The notes under the pieces: model-generated
What the model was told of the DNA's origin: nothing
The model's database searches: none
The model's input: only the letters and a program-made list of their open reading frames with translations
Translations under genes and position numbers: made by a program
Shown here: positions 34,264 through 44,962 of the stretch, piece by piece
Position numbering within the stretch: position 1 is the stretch's first letter
Layout of the letters: each line of letters opens with the position of its first letter
NCBI GenBank assembly: GCA_037178675.1
Contig: JAYMGJ010000206.1
Location: 124,001 to 188,000 of the forward strand
DNA length: 64,000 nt
Direction: 5' to 3'
DNA from: Scleroderma bovista
Lineage: Eukaryota; Basidiomycota; Agaricomycetes; Boletales; Sclerodermataceae

Positions 34264-35966
34264 ATGACTGTCTCTTTCTCCACGTTCCTATTGCAACTCT
34301 CGGAAGCTGTTGGAGCAGAGGATGGACAGCGTGTGGCATATCTATTTCGGCCCACTAGCCCGCACGGAAAGGATTTAGTAAAGGAGTTTAGGAATCCATC
34401 AGTGAGTTTGACTTGTCATCTGTATCAGACCCATTCATCGTGATCAAGCGCGACAATTTAACATCGCAATACGGTGGAGCTATCGAGAGTCCGTGGGATG
34501 AAATTGCTATACGATACGTCATGGTTACAACCCATGTGGCCCGAAAACGGCCAAGCGAAGCATTCACCGAACAATCGCAACTCATCTCGTACGTTGACAT
34601 CACTCCACATCTTGCGGCCGGGAATGTAAGTCATGATTTAGGTTATTCTTCCGCTTTTTCTCCCAAAATACTGGGTGGACACTACCGGCCCTGTTTTCCA
34701 TGCTGCGCGACTTGAGGGACCTTGCACACGATGTGAGATTGTCAACGTGCTGGAGATCCGGTCTTAATAAATGGTCGGTATTTTAGGCAGATTTCAATGC
34801 AAGGTATAATAATGAGTGCATGGAGGGTGCTGCTGGTGTAGTGGCGAAGGCTTTCAGTGCGTGCTTGACGGATAGGTATTTATGTCCGCTTCGTGTGCGC
34901 CACTCTTACTGACTAAAATACCTATTAAGAACGTCGCCTCCAGATCAGTCTCGCAAATGGGGAGTGTATTATGTGGTTGGTCTCGTCATGAAATGCTACT
35001 TCCGTGTGAGTTCTATGTGGTGTTATGTTCATGCAATAATTAACGGAAGTCAGGTAAAACGAATAAACCTATCGAAAAATATATTGCGAGCGTTGGACGC
35101 GAATACTGATCTACCTCCTCTGTCCACTTACCCTCGCTCCCATCAGGTCTGTTCAATTTCGATGGTCCATGGGATAAGACATTGAGCCTTGTTATTGTGG
35201 ATTTCTAATTTAAGGTCACTTATCGATACTACTTGGGCATGCTTAATTTTCTCAACGAAGACTATGCAAAGGTAACATCCCACGCTAATGCTCTGTCCTC
35301 GTCTGTACTCATGTGTTGTTAGGCTGAACAGGAGCTTACACTTGCGTTTTACCACTGCCACATTGAGGCGCACCGTAATCAGGAGTGAGCTCGTTGTCCA
35401 TGTGCGATTCACTGCTCTTATCCTGTCCCAAGGCGAATACTTACATGTTTGGTTCCTCTACGGATCCTGCGTGGCCATTTACCTTCAAACGAGCTTATGC
35501 AGCGCTTCCCAGTACTGGATGAATTGTTTTCACCTTTTGTAGTAGCAATCCGTACAGGGGACATCTCAGCGTACGACGCCGCTCTGGAACGATGGGAGCA
35601 CCGCCTTGTCGAACTCAACCTCTGGATTACAATCGAGAAGGCTCGTGAGCTCTGCATCAGAGGGCTGTTTAGACGTGTGTACGTATCCATCAAACTCGAC
35701 CTCGCATACACATCGCTTAAACCTGTGGGCATAGGTGGGTCGCCACTGAAAAGAGCACACGAATTCCGGTGTCGATGTTTCATTGCTCGCTTCAATTATT
35801 GGGTAATGATGTGTCGGTGGAAGAGGCGGAGTGTTTTGTGGCAAATATGATTTTCAAGGGGTACATGAGAGGATATATCTCGCATGAAAAGCAGATGATA
35901 GTTTTGGCTAGTACAAATGCCTTTCCGAGGCTTGGGGAAAGACCGTCCCCCTATGCATTGCTGTAG
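34264..35966 (+). CDS. PCI-domain protein of the CSN12/PCID2 (Thp1) family
   Basis: Ten exons fit in frame: 34264-34401, 34449-34588, 34642-34732, 34787-34875, 34930-35005, 35054-35146, 35215-35271, 35323-35384, 35433-35678 and 35735-35966 (1224 nt, 407 aa). Family segments include GKDLVKEFRNPS, ESPWDEIAIRYVMV and WGVYYVVGLVMKCYFRV. The helical repeats are YRYYLGMLNFLNEDYAKAEQ, LTLAFYHCHI and LVPLRILRGHLPS. The PCI winged-helix part is RTGDISAYDAALERWE, then FVANMIFKGYMRGYISHEKQ and the C-terminal FPRLGERPSPY. Proteins of this family act in the COP9 signalosome (Csn12) or in TREX-2 mRNA export (Thp1/PCID2). No frame break was found, so it is the intact copy of a segment that is fragmentary elsewhere in the window. 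Confidence 0.88.
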
Positions 35967-36390
35967 TACTGTTCGAAGCCAGGATTTGCACATGGAGATT
36001 GGGAATGTGCCCATATATGAGGGACTGACGTTGTTTGATCCTATCACATGCGCGATATCTTCGCCTGCCTGGTCGACTAGATCTTCACGCAATATTTTCA
36101 ATTCTATGTATCTCCACGATGCTGTTGATAATACTAATACAATTCGGCCGCATATCGAAAGATCATCAGCATAGTGCAACAATGCCAGATGGGACGGGCA
36201 CAAGATGTTCCACCGCCACTGCGTAGGTGCATTGTGTTGAGCCCGCAAAGAATCGGGAGCCTAATTGGATACTTTTCTAGGGGACTGGGTATTTTCGATG
36301 ACAGTGAGCTCCAAGGGAGAAGAGCATCAAATACTACATAGTGTCACCTGCGACACCAAACCTATCTGTAGCCTTCAACTGAGATAAATA
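35967..36390. repeat. Duplicated 3' flank of the CSN12-like gene
   Basis: The stretch 35967-36230 is repeated with about 80-85% identity by eye at 38240-38500. The part around 36235-36290 (cccgcaaagaatcgggagcc) reappears at 39918-39965. The second copy is therefore split by about 1.4 kb that holds the hydrophobin gene. Confidence 0.65.
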
Positions 36391-37888
36391 TCACATATCA
36401 TCAGGCCACGATGTGTGGCCCATTTTCTCTCGCATACAAAAATCAATCCCCCTACAATATTTACCAACCTTGTCCAAGGCACCCCGGTCTAACTTGACTT
36501 TACGAGGGTTGGTAAAGGAAAAGAAAACTTCTAACGCCGGTCTTCCAAACTCCATTCGCTCCTTGAGCCATGGCACTAAGCGTCTCCGCATGGATCCAAG
36601 CTTCTGAACATCACCGATGATGACGAACCTTTCGAGGTGTTCCCACCGGTCTATAGGACGTAAACCATCCTTTGGTTCAAGGAAGGACCCCAGGTCTTGT
36701 TCCGTTACTTCGAGGCCCCGCACATTGGGAGCTGCGAGGCAAAGGTCCCTGGGAGTATAAGAAGGGCGTTCTCTCTGTGCAAACCGAAAGCTAAGTTCAC
36801 GGACACTTGCCCATTTCGATTGGATCCTTCCAAGTGCCTCGCATAAGGATTCAAAGTAGGATTGAATATAGTTGACATAAGTAAGGTTCGGGGCTGCAAG
36901 GCCTTGCAAGAGTGCACTGGCGTGGGTGACCTCACATGAGAAGTATGCGAGGCGAGGTAAATGAAGACTATTGGGTTGCATTTGCAAATGCGCAATGTAT
37001 CCTCGAAGTGAGAGTGTTTTCAGTCCTTGAAGCGAGGAAGACTGCAGCCACCTAGTGGCCTTATCGGTGTAAATTCGGTGGAATGCAATGTCAACAGAGA
37101 GTTTCTCAAGAGTGGGAGGAAATCGGAAGTCGTCAGGGGGGGGAAAAGTCATGCCGGATTTCCAGGCTTTTAAGTCCAGGTACATTTTCTGGGTAAAGGA
37201 ATTTGGGATAGTAAGGAATCGAATATCGATTCCCCCAGACGGTCGGCGGAAGAGTTGGAATAGAAAGAAGTGTGAGTAAAGGAAACACGGCGCAGTCAAA
37301 TCTTTGCAGGATGAACAAGGTGTCGATAGTGTCCTGGGAAAAGATGGCGAGGCTACGCCAACGATACGTGGTGGGCATCACTATGTTCAGCAACGTATTG
37401 AATTCGGTTTCTGAACGAAAACCAGCAAATACGAGATCAAGGGGACATTGACGGCTTCTCTCTAAATGTATCTTTACCAAGGCTTTTCGCCATGTGGGCG
37501 CTACCCGGATGAGCGTCCAAAACAAAGGGATGTTGAAAATAATGTCCCTCCAGCGACGACATACAGTTGCCAGCTCGTATTTTTGAACGCGGTGCGGGTC
37601 AGATTGGGCAGGTGTTGTTTCGATAGTGATTTTCAGTATCTGGCACAAAAGCTCGTTGGGCAAGGATTTGATGGGGGACCCCTGGGTTCGTATGAATTTG
37701 ACTCTCTTTGCTAGTCTGGTTTCATAACGAATGACATGCTCTTGTAGTGCTTCCGTAGCGGTGGTGCTCGAACTAGTACCTTCCAGAGGCAGCTCAGAGG
37801 AGCTTCCTGAAAAGAAATGACACCTTAGTAGGCGTGTACCAAGACAACTCAAGGTTTACTCACTCTTCTTGTGCTGATATCGTGGCAT
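36391..37888 (-). pseudogene. F-box protein paralogue, frameshifted copy
   Basis: Exon 1 (37888-37864, MPRYQHKK) joins an exon that gives an F-box motif IKSLPNELLCQILKITIE, VCRRWRDIIFNIPLFW and a long LRR-like region. The reading frame switches near 37133: this copy has 8 G plus 4 A where the paralogue at 40073-41566 has 6 G plus 5 A, a net +1 change in a homopolymer. Before it the frame reads LEIRHDFSPP, after it DDFRFPPTLEKLSVD in the next frame. Otherwise it is close to 90% identical to the intact copy. Either a young pseudogene or a homopolymer sequencing error. Confidence 0.75.
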
Positions 37889-38084
37889 TGGGGAACAAGG
37901 CCCCATGGAAGACAGACCGCGGGAATGCTTCCAAGGGGCAAATTGGATAAGGAGATCCAAACTTGTATTATGTAAGTCTCCGACTCGAGGTGCGGTCGCA
38001 ACTTCTGAGAACACGGTGAGCACCGATCTACGATCCCACAAGGGGAGGAATCCATGTCTGGAACTCTGACACCTCAGGCCGCCA

Positions 38085-38500
38085 AAGTGCACAGTTTCGA
38101 TGTTCCACTGCTCGCTTCAATTATCGGGTAACGACGTGTCGGTGGAATGCGAGGTGTTTTGTGGCAAATATGATTTACATATATATAGTTTTGGCTAGCA
38201 CAAACACCTTCCCAAGGCTTGGGGAAAGACAGACCCCTTATGCATTGTAGTATTATTCAAAGCCAGGGTTTGAACATGAAGATTGGGAATGTGCCCGTAG
38301 GCCCCGGCTGATGTTGTTTGATCTTATCACATGCACGCTAAGTTTGCATGCCTGGTCGATTAGATCTTCACGCAATATTTTCATCATTCTATGTATCCCC
38401 GCGACGCTGTTGATAACACTAATACACCGGCCGCATATCAAAAGATCAGTATAGTACAACAATACCAGATGAGACGGGCACAAGATGTTCCACCGCCGTG
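38085..38500 (+). pseudogene. CSN12-like 3' fragment with flank
   Basis: About 38095-38240 matches the last exon of the CSN12-like gene (FHCSLQLLGNDVSVE and the TNAFPRLGERPSPYAL region) but with internal deletions and stops. The downstream part matches the 3' flank of the intact gene. No upstream exons are attached. A truncated duplicate. Confidence 0.7.
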
Positions 38501-38520
38501 CTACTTGACCGCACCCTTAT

Positions 38521-38993
38521 TCACAAGCCAAGGTTGACAGGAGTGCAACCAACGTTGATGAGACCGCTCTGTGGAATACATCGGTTGATTGTCCTCAAGC
38601 TCTGTTGTATATGGGCCACCTACGAATTGATCATTCTGGCAGCAGACGGTCTGCTGGGCGCAATTAGCACCGGTTCCTACACCTATGACGGTGATAGGTG
38701 TGCAGTTGGTGGCCAACAGAGGGCCAACAAGGGGAATATTGCCGGCAATACCCAGCAGGCCGGTGAGGAGATCGAGGTTGGTTTGGGTGGCCTACCAATG
38801 GAACATGCGCCGGTCAAAGTTTATTTCATGCATGAGCGATGTGAGATTATAAACTTACATCGTAGGTTGATGTGCAGCATTGCAGAGTGCCATTACTGCA
38901 GGTGTCCCGGGCAGCGATAGACTCTGGCGCAGCGGCGACGATGGAGGAGAGGGTAAGAACTGGTAAGAGGAGGGCAGATACACGGATGAACAT
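38521..38993 (-). CDS. Class I hydrophobin
   Basis: Three exons: 38993-38859 (45 codons), 38791-38624 (56 codons) and 38568-38521, total 116 aa. The signal peptide is MFIRVSALLLPVLTLSSIVAAA. The eight-Cys hydrophobin pattern is complete: C in DTCSNG, CC in LQCCTS, C in ATNCTP, C in GANCAQ, CC in TVCCQN and C in VGCTPVNLGL. The hydrophobic loop between the third and fourth Cys (LDLLTGLLGIAGNIPLVGP) and the spacing place it in class I. Hydrophobins self-assemble at air-water interfaces and coat aerial hyphae and fruit bodies. It lies inside a duplicated CSN12/F-box segment, where only the second copy contains it. Confidence 0.95.
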
Positions 38994-39890
38994 TTTCACT
39001 GGATTTGAGGACTGATGAAAGCATTAGCCTGGTCAGCAGAGACTCTTTATACCTCTCCGACCCATGCGAGCGTCCTCATTTGTTCTAGGAACTTGGGTAT
39101 CGAATGTGACCAAACGGACTGAGGAATAATTTTAGATTGTAAGCAAGAACATTGTGACGCCTGTACATCGAATTTAGTAACATATGCGACAATAATCAGA
39201 TACGGTTGCTCCAATTCTTACTTTCTTCGTGGCTATTCCTGTTCCCTCGAGTATTCGCATGGAACACCGATCGCGTGCTGTTGAAGTTCAACACCCAGGC
39301 ACACAGTCAAGGCATGTTCGCGCTCACCGGAAGATGAGCAAGTGACTTACGTGCAGCAATCTCGCACCTCAAATTCCACGCGCTTCCGCCTCGAAACCTG
39401 AATTACATGTTGAATGGCAAACAAGGAACCTATTCGATGATCACAAGTAGCCGAGCTGTTAATGCACATGGTCAGACCTGGCCTGTGGCAGCTTCAAGAG
39501 ATGAAAGGTCATAACTCTCACACGTGCATTCCAGATATCCATCAGCGTGAAGTACTCAAGTTAGTAACACAGGATCAAATGCCGTGCTCGTTGACGCAAG
39601 TACAACAAAGGGGGAAGTTAGTCCGGCAGCTATCTCTCGGAATGGGGATCGACTTGACTCTGGACAACTGTGCTCATCGGATATATAAGTCATTCGATAC
39701 GCATACCTTTACAGCAGTCAGTTGACCTGGTTGGAAAATGGTAAGGATGCGAGCAAGTTGCAACCAATGCTCACATGAACGTTTTTGTTTAGTTTTAGAA
39801 TGTCGCCACACAACGTTGCTTGATCTGATAGGTTTACTGAGTTGCTCAAATAAACATAGGCTCAGCCTGATTGAAGGCTGTCCCTTTCCC
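38994..39890. promoter_or_regulatory. Hydrophobin upstream region, unique sequence
   Basis: About 900 bp without supported gene, absent from the first copy of the duplicated segment. tatacctc at about 39047-39054, read on the minus strand, could be a TATA-like element around 60 bp upstream of the hydrophobin ATG (taaagagtctct side). No other sites can be named. Confidence 0.35.
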
Positions 39891-40072
39891 AGCATGGACT
39901 GCGTGGGCACATTGCATTCAGCCCGCAAAGAATCGGGAACATAACTGCATGCTCTTCTAGTGGACTGATGACAGTAACGCCAAGACCATCAAAATGCTAG
40001 TGTCACCTACGACACCCGACTGACTGATAAACTCGTCCCAAACTTATCTGTGGCCTTCAGCTGAGATGGATA

Positions 40073-41566
40073 TCACATATCATCGGGGCCCATATTCTCC
40101 TGTACACAAAAATCAACCCCCCTACAATATTTACCAACCTCGTCCAAGGCACCCCGCTCTAACATGACTTGATGAAGGTCGGTAAAGGAAAAGAAAACAT
40201 TTAGCGCCGGTCTTCCAAACTCCATTCGCTCCTTGAGCCATGGCACCAAGCGTCTCCGCATGGATCCGAACTTCTGAACATCACCGATGATAACGAACCT
40301 TTCGAGGTGTTCCCACCGGTCTATAGGACGTAAGCCGTCCTTGGGTTCAAGGAAGGACCCCAGGTCTTGTTCCGTTACTTCGAGGCCCCGCACATTGGGA
40401 GCTGCGAGGCAAAGGTCTCTTGGGGTATAAGAAGAGCGTTCTCTCTGTGCAAACCGAAAGCTAAGTTCACGGACACTCGCCCATTTCGATTGGATCCTTC
40501 CGAGTGCAACGCATAAAACTTCATGCTGGGATTGGATATAGTTGACATGAGTAAGGTTTGGGGCTGCGAGGCCTTGCAAGAGTGCACTGGCGTGGGTGAC
40601 CTCACATGAGAAGTATACGAGGCGAGGTAAATGAATACTATTGGGTTGCATTTGCCAATATGTAGTGTATCCTCGAAGTGAGAGGGTTCTCAGTCCTTGC
40701 AGTGAGGAAGACCGCAGCCACCTAGTGGCCTCGTCGGTGTAAATTCGGTAGAATGCAATGTCAACGGAGAGTGTCTCAAGATTGGGAGGTAATCGGAAGT
40801 CGTCAGGGGGGAAAAAGTCATGCCGGATTTCCAAGCTTCTAAGTCCAGGTATATTTTCTGAATAAAGGAATTTGGGATAGTAAGGAATCGGATGCCGATC
40901 CCGCCAGGCGGTCGGCGGGAGAGTTGGAATGGAAAGAAGTGTGAGTAAAGGAAACATGGTGCAGTCAAATTTTTGCAGGATGAACATGGTGTCGAGATCG
41001 TTCTCGGATGAGATGACGAGGCTATGCCAGCGATGCGTGGTGGGCATCACTATGTTCAGCAACGCGTTGAATTTGATTTTTGAACGAAAATCAGCAAATA
41101 CGAGATCAAGGGGACATTGACGGCTTCTCTCTAAATGCACCTTCACCAAGGCTTTTCGCCATGTGGGCGCTATCCGGATGAGCGTCCAAAACGAAGGGGT
41201 GTTGACAATAATGTCCCTCCAGCGACGACATACAGTTGCCAGCTCGTATTTTTGAACGCGGTACGGGTCAGATTGGGCAGGCGTTGTTTCGATAGTGATT
41301 TTCAGTATCTGGCACAAAAGCTCGTTGGGCAAGGATTTGATAGGGGACGGCTGGGTTCGTATGAATTTATCCTTCTTTACCCGCTGTAGTCGGGTTTCAT
41401 AGCGAATGACACGCTGACGCTGTTGTGCTGCATCCGAAACGACGGTGCTCAAACTACCTTCCAGAGGTAGCTCAGAGGAGATTCCTGCAAAGCCATGGCA
41501 CCTTAATAGGCGTGTACCAAGACAACCCAGGGTTTACTCACTCTTCTTGGGCTGATATCGTGGCAT
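40073..41566 (-). CDS. F-box protein with LRR-like region (intact paralogue)
   Basis: Two exons: 41566-41542 (MPRYQPKK plus one base) and 41484-40073; 1437 nt, 478 aa. The N-terminal helix is rich in Arg and Gln, followed by the F-box IKSLPNELLCQILKITIE and VCRRWRDIIVNTPSFW (about residues 70-115). The rest has strand motifs such as LLTLLSIPTLPP, LRSLEIRHDF, LETLSVDIAF, LRTLSLRGYT and LRELSF-like repeats. It ends with a WEHLERFVIIGDVQKFGSM segment. Probably an SCF substrate adaptor. It is the intact partner of the frameshifted copy at 36391-37888 and shares its orientation and intron, so the two arose by segmental duplication. Confidence 0.8.
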
Positions 41567-41639
41567 TGGGGAACAAGGCCTGAATCGAACCGCGGGAACG
41601 GAGTCCAAATTGGGGGTCAATTTGGAGTTCCTGGAGTTC

Positions 41640-42760
41640 TGTGGCTAATAAAATGTGTTTGGGCCGATTTCATGCAAGGATGTAGTATGTACTACATAGC
41701 AGCCTTGGTGCGTACTTGACGGATAGGTATTTACTATGCCCGTCCTTGGTACGCCACTTTTCACTGACTGAGGCATCTATCAAGATCATCACCTCCGACC
41801 AGTGTCGCAGTAGGGACATCTTTGATGTAGTCGGCCTCATTGCTACTTCCGTGTGAGTTCTATGTTATGTTCAACCAATAGCTAACCGTGAAATAAAGTA
41901 AAGGGGATAGACCTGTCGAAAAACATGTTTCAGGCATTGGACGCGAACACTAACATAGACTATAGTACCCGCTCTACCATCCTGGTTATCAGGTCTGTTC
42001 AGTTTCGATAGTCCATAGAGAGCTGTGTTGTGATTTTTGATTCAAGGTTACTTATCGATACTGCCAAGGCATGTTTGCTTAGTTCTCTGAACGAAGATCA
42101 AGCAAGAGTAATGTCCGCGTTAATACTCTGCGCTCGCCTGTGCTTTTTTACGCGTTTTCAGGAAAGGCTTACACTCGCGTTTTATCACTGCCACATTGAG
42201 AGGTACCACAAGTTATTTGATCATGCACCGCTCTTACCTTCATTTATGTCCCGAGACGAATACCTGTTGGTTCCTCTGATCCTGCGTGGCCATTTACCAT
42301 CACGAACTTATGCAGCGCTTCCCAGCACTGGATGAATTGTTTCCGCCATTCGCAGCAGCAGTCTACAGGTGGCATATCAGTGTACGACATCACACTGGAG
42401 GGATGGGAACACCGTCTTGTTGAACTGAACCTCTGGATTCCAATCGAGAAGGCTCGCGAGCTCTGCATCAGAGACCTCTTTAGACGTGTGTATGCATTAA
42501 GCTTAAACTCAAACCTTACATGCACACCGCTGTGATGGCGTAGGTGAGTCTTACTGAGAAGGGTATATGCGGTGTTGATGAAGTTCCACTGTTCGCTTCG
42601 CCTGTCGGGCGACGGGGTGTCGGTGGAGGCGGGGTCTTTGTGGGAGATATGATTTTCAAGTGTCCCATGGTAACCTCTCACGAAAGGCGTATGGTAGGTT
42701 TGGCTGGCACAAACGCCCTCCGAAGGATTGGGGAAAGACCGACCCTTTAAGTAGCATTGC
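41640..42760 (+). pseudogene. CSN12-like gene, 5'-truncated degenerate copy
   Basis: Similarity to the intact gene begins around its exon 4 (41660-41740) and runs to the last exon (about 42560-42740). Typical remnants are LTLAFYHCHIE (about 42165), LILRGHLPS (about 42275), WEHRLVELNLWIPIEKAREL (about 42400-42465) and LFRRV. The exon equivalent to VTYRYYLGMLNFLNEDYAK reads VTYRYCQGMFA then a stop. Exons 1-3 are absent. It lies directly upstream of the intact F-box copy's promoter, head to head. Confidence 0.75.
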
Positions 42761-43188
42761 TGTAGCCCTCCAGATCAAACCCAAGATCTAATGACATGGA
42801 GATCTGGAATTGCCGATATATAGGCGGGTTGACATGGTTTATTGTTATACATAGAGCAGTGGGGAGGCGGTTTCACATTACACATATTAGCAGTGTGTCA
42901 GTTGGTCATGCGGCTTGCAAGCCAACGGAGCCGCTGAGCTGCTTTGTTCATCCTGGGCAGTGCGTAACGCTTGAAAATATGGAACTGATATGGAGACCCC
43001 CGGGTGGCAGCATGCATTTAAGGCGTGCCCAAGGATATTATGGAGACGCTTGCTATCTCCCAGCGCTGATTTCATCGACTGCGAAGCGACTCGAGACCAC
43101 CGACTCTATATCGACACCACTGCGGCGTCATCCCCTGTAGCTCAGACTGATACTTTGACAAGATACTGTGATACACTCCACTGGTCGT
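42761..43188. other. Intergenic before the vWA gene
   Basis: A 114-codon frame at 42796-43140 has no recognisable domain and no splice pattern. Presumably flank of the duplicated segment plus the promoter of the vWA gene. Confidence 0.4.
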
Positions 43189-44447
43189 ATGGGAAGCTCT
43201 TCCTCAAAGTCGGACAGACCTCGGAGGGCGCCAAGATGTTCCAATGGCACCGACTTCGCCCCGAAATACAAAGAAACTCACAGGGTGTCTCCCGAGAGGG
43301 ATGAGCCACCGCCTTATTCCACACAGAGCGTGAATGGGGTGCATCACACAGTATCTGAACTCTCTCCCGGGTCTCGTCATACCCGTGTGTCCATGCCTCC
43401 CGAAAGGACCTTGACTCCTCCTCTTAATCACTACAAAGATCCAAATTACCTGAGGCAGTCCTTGCGTAAACAGTCGAGGGAGGATGCTTTGGAGATGTTG
43501 AAGAAATTCGACACTGTTCTCATTGTAGACGACTCCGGATCTATGCAGGGCCTTCGATGGGAAGAGGTTGGTGCTCTCATTTATCCAAATGCACTACATA
43601 CAAGGATTGACATTGTATTTTGCGTGTGCCATTTCAGGCCAGGAAAGCCCTTTCTGACTTGGCCTCCATTGCCTCGGAATACGACTCGAATGGTCTGGAT
43701 ATTCATTTCTTGAACCATCCTAGTCCCATGTTGGGCGTCAAGGAATGTCATTGTGTCCTCTCTGCAAGTTCAAAGTATTGACGTGCTTTGTAGAATTCTA
43801 CCGTGGTGAACGCGTTGTTCGACACCGTGCAACCGACGGGGTACACTCCCATTGGTGATAAATTGGAGACCTTGTTATCCGATTATATTCGGAACCTAGA
43901 GTCAGCACAACGCCAACTTGATTCTGGTAACAAATCTGCCCTCAAACAAATCAAACCAGTCAACTTTATCGTAATCACTGACGGTGCGCCCAGTATGTGT
44001 TTCGCACTCCCCAAACTCCCACGATAAGCTAATATTCTTCTGATAATAGCGGATGATCCAGAAAGCGTCATTGTTGCCGCCGCCAGGAGGTTGGATTTGG
44101 GACAGTTTCCACTTTCCCAGGTGAGGTGTTTACAAAACGGTTTGCTTATATCGTCTCACACTGGTGCAACAGGTTGGAATACAATTCGTGCAAATTGGCA
44201 ATTCAAGGAGTGCAACGGCATTCCTAAGGGAGTTGGATGATGCTTTGAGCAACAGGTATAGCATAAGAGTGAGACCTGTTCTAAAGCATTTATGACCAGT
44301 ACTATACTAACAATTTCGTAGGACATCGTTGACACCACTCCCTATTTAGATACGAAATTGACATCAGATATGTTGATCAAAATACTGATTGGCGGTATCA
44401 ATCGTCGCGTTGACCGCCGGGGCGCAGAGGCAGTGATGTATCTCTGA
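43189..44447 (+). CDS. von Willebrand factor A domain protein, possibly N-myristoylated
   Basis: At least five exons; the clear ones are 43189-43566, 43638 onward, 43794 to about 44000, and three later ones ending at 44447. The start MGSSSSKSDRPRR fits an N-myristoylation signal (Gly2, Ser6, Lys7). A Pro/Ser-rich region follows, then the vWA domain with FDTVLIVDDSGSM, the DxSxS metal site (MIDAS) at about residues 110-120. Also seen are FDTVQPTGYTPIGDKLETLL, carrying the conserved Thr, and NFIVITDGAPTDDPESVIV. The domain ends with VGIQFVQIGNSRSATAFLRE and the conserved RDIVDTTPY. Fungal proteins of this type are widespread and uncharacterised. The junction between exons 2 and 3 (43730-43793) could not be fixed; a short GC-AG intron or a weak gtcaag donor are both possible. 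Confidence 0.82.
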
Positions 44448-44962
44448 TCGTAGGTTATGAGAAGCTGTAAGATACGACAGGTTCCAGTAGTGGGCTATGC
44501 GGTCCAACTGTTGACAATGTTGACGTCCTACGTAGGTCGGTGTAATATGCCCTTGATACCAATATTCGTAGTTGACATACTGCTGTACAATGGTTCCCCG
44601 CATGATATTTTATGCGCGGTCAATCGAGAACATTATCCCGATTACAGTAATACATAATTCCAGTTCCTTGGACGTTCCTTTTGGTGCTAGCCCTCAATTG
44701 TCATGGTGCGTGCTGAGGAGCTGTAGAGAGAGACAGGACTAGTCTATGTATGCCGTGCACGTTCGTGGTCTCTGTGCTATCACAGCGAGTGTTCCTTCTA
44801 CCGATCAAATTTAATCGTGAATCCTCTTCGATCAACTTCTGTGAAGTGGGCCCTGGATGTGATAGCACCATTGGTGGGCCTAGGGTCATTGCTGTATGGT
44901 GTGGAATATTGAACATTAAATTCTGTATATATATGACACGGATGCAGCACAAGAGCCTTTCT
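44448..44962. other. Convergent intergenic between vWA and GCP5-like genes
   Basis: About 500 bp between convergent genes; no supported gene or RNA. Confidence 0.4.
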
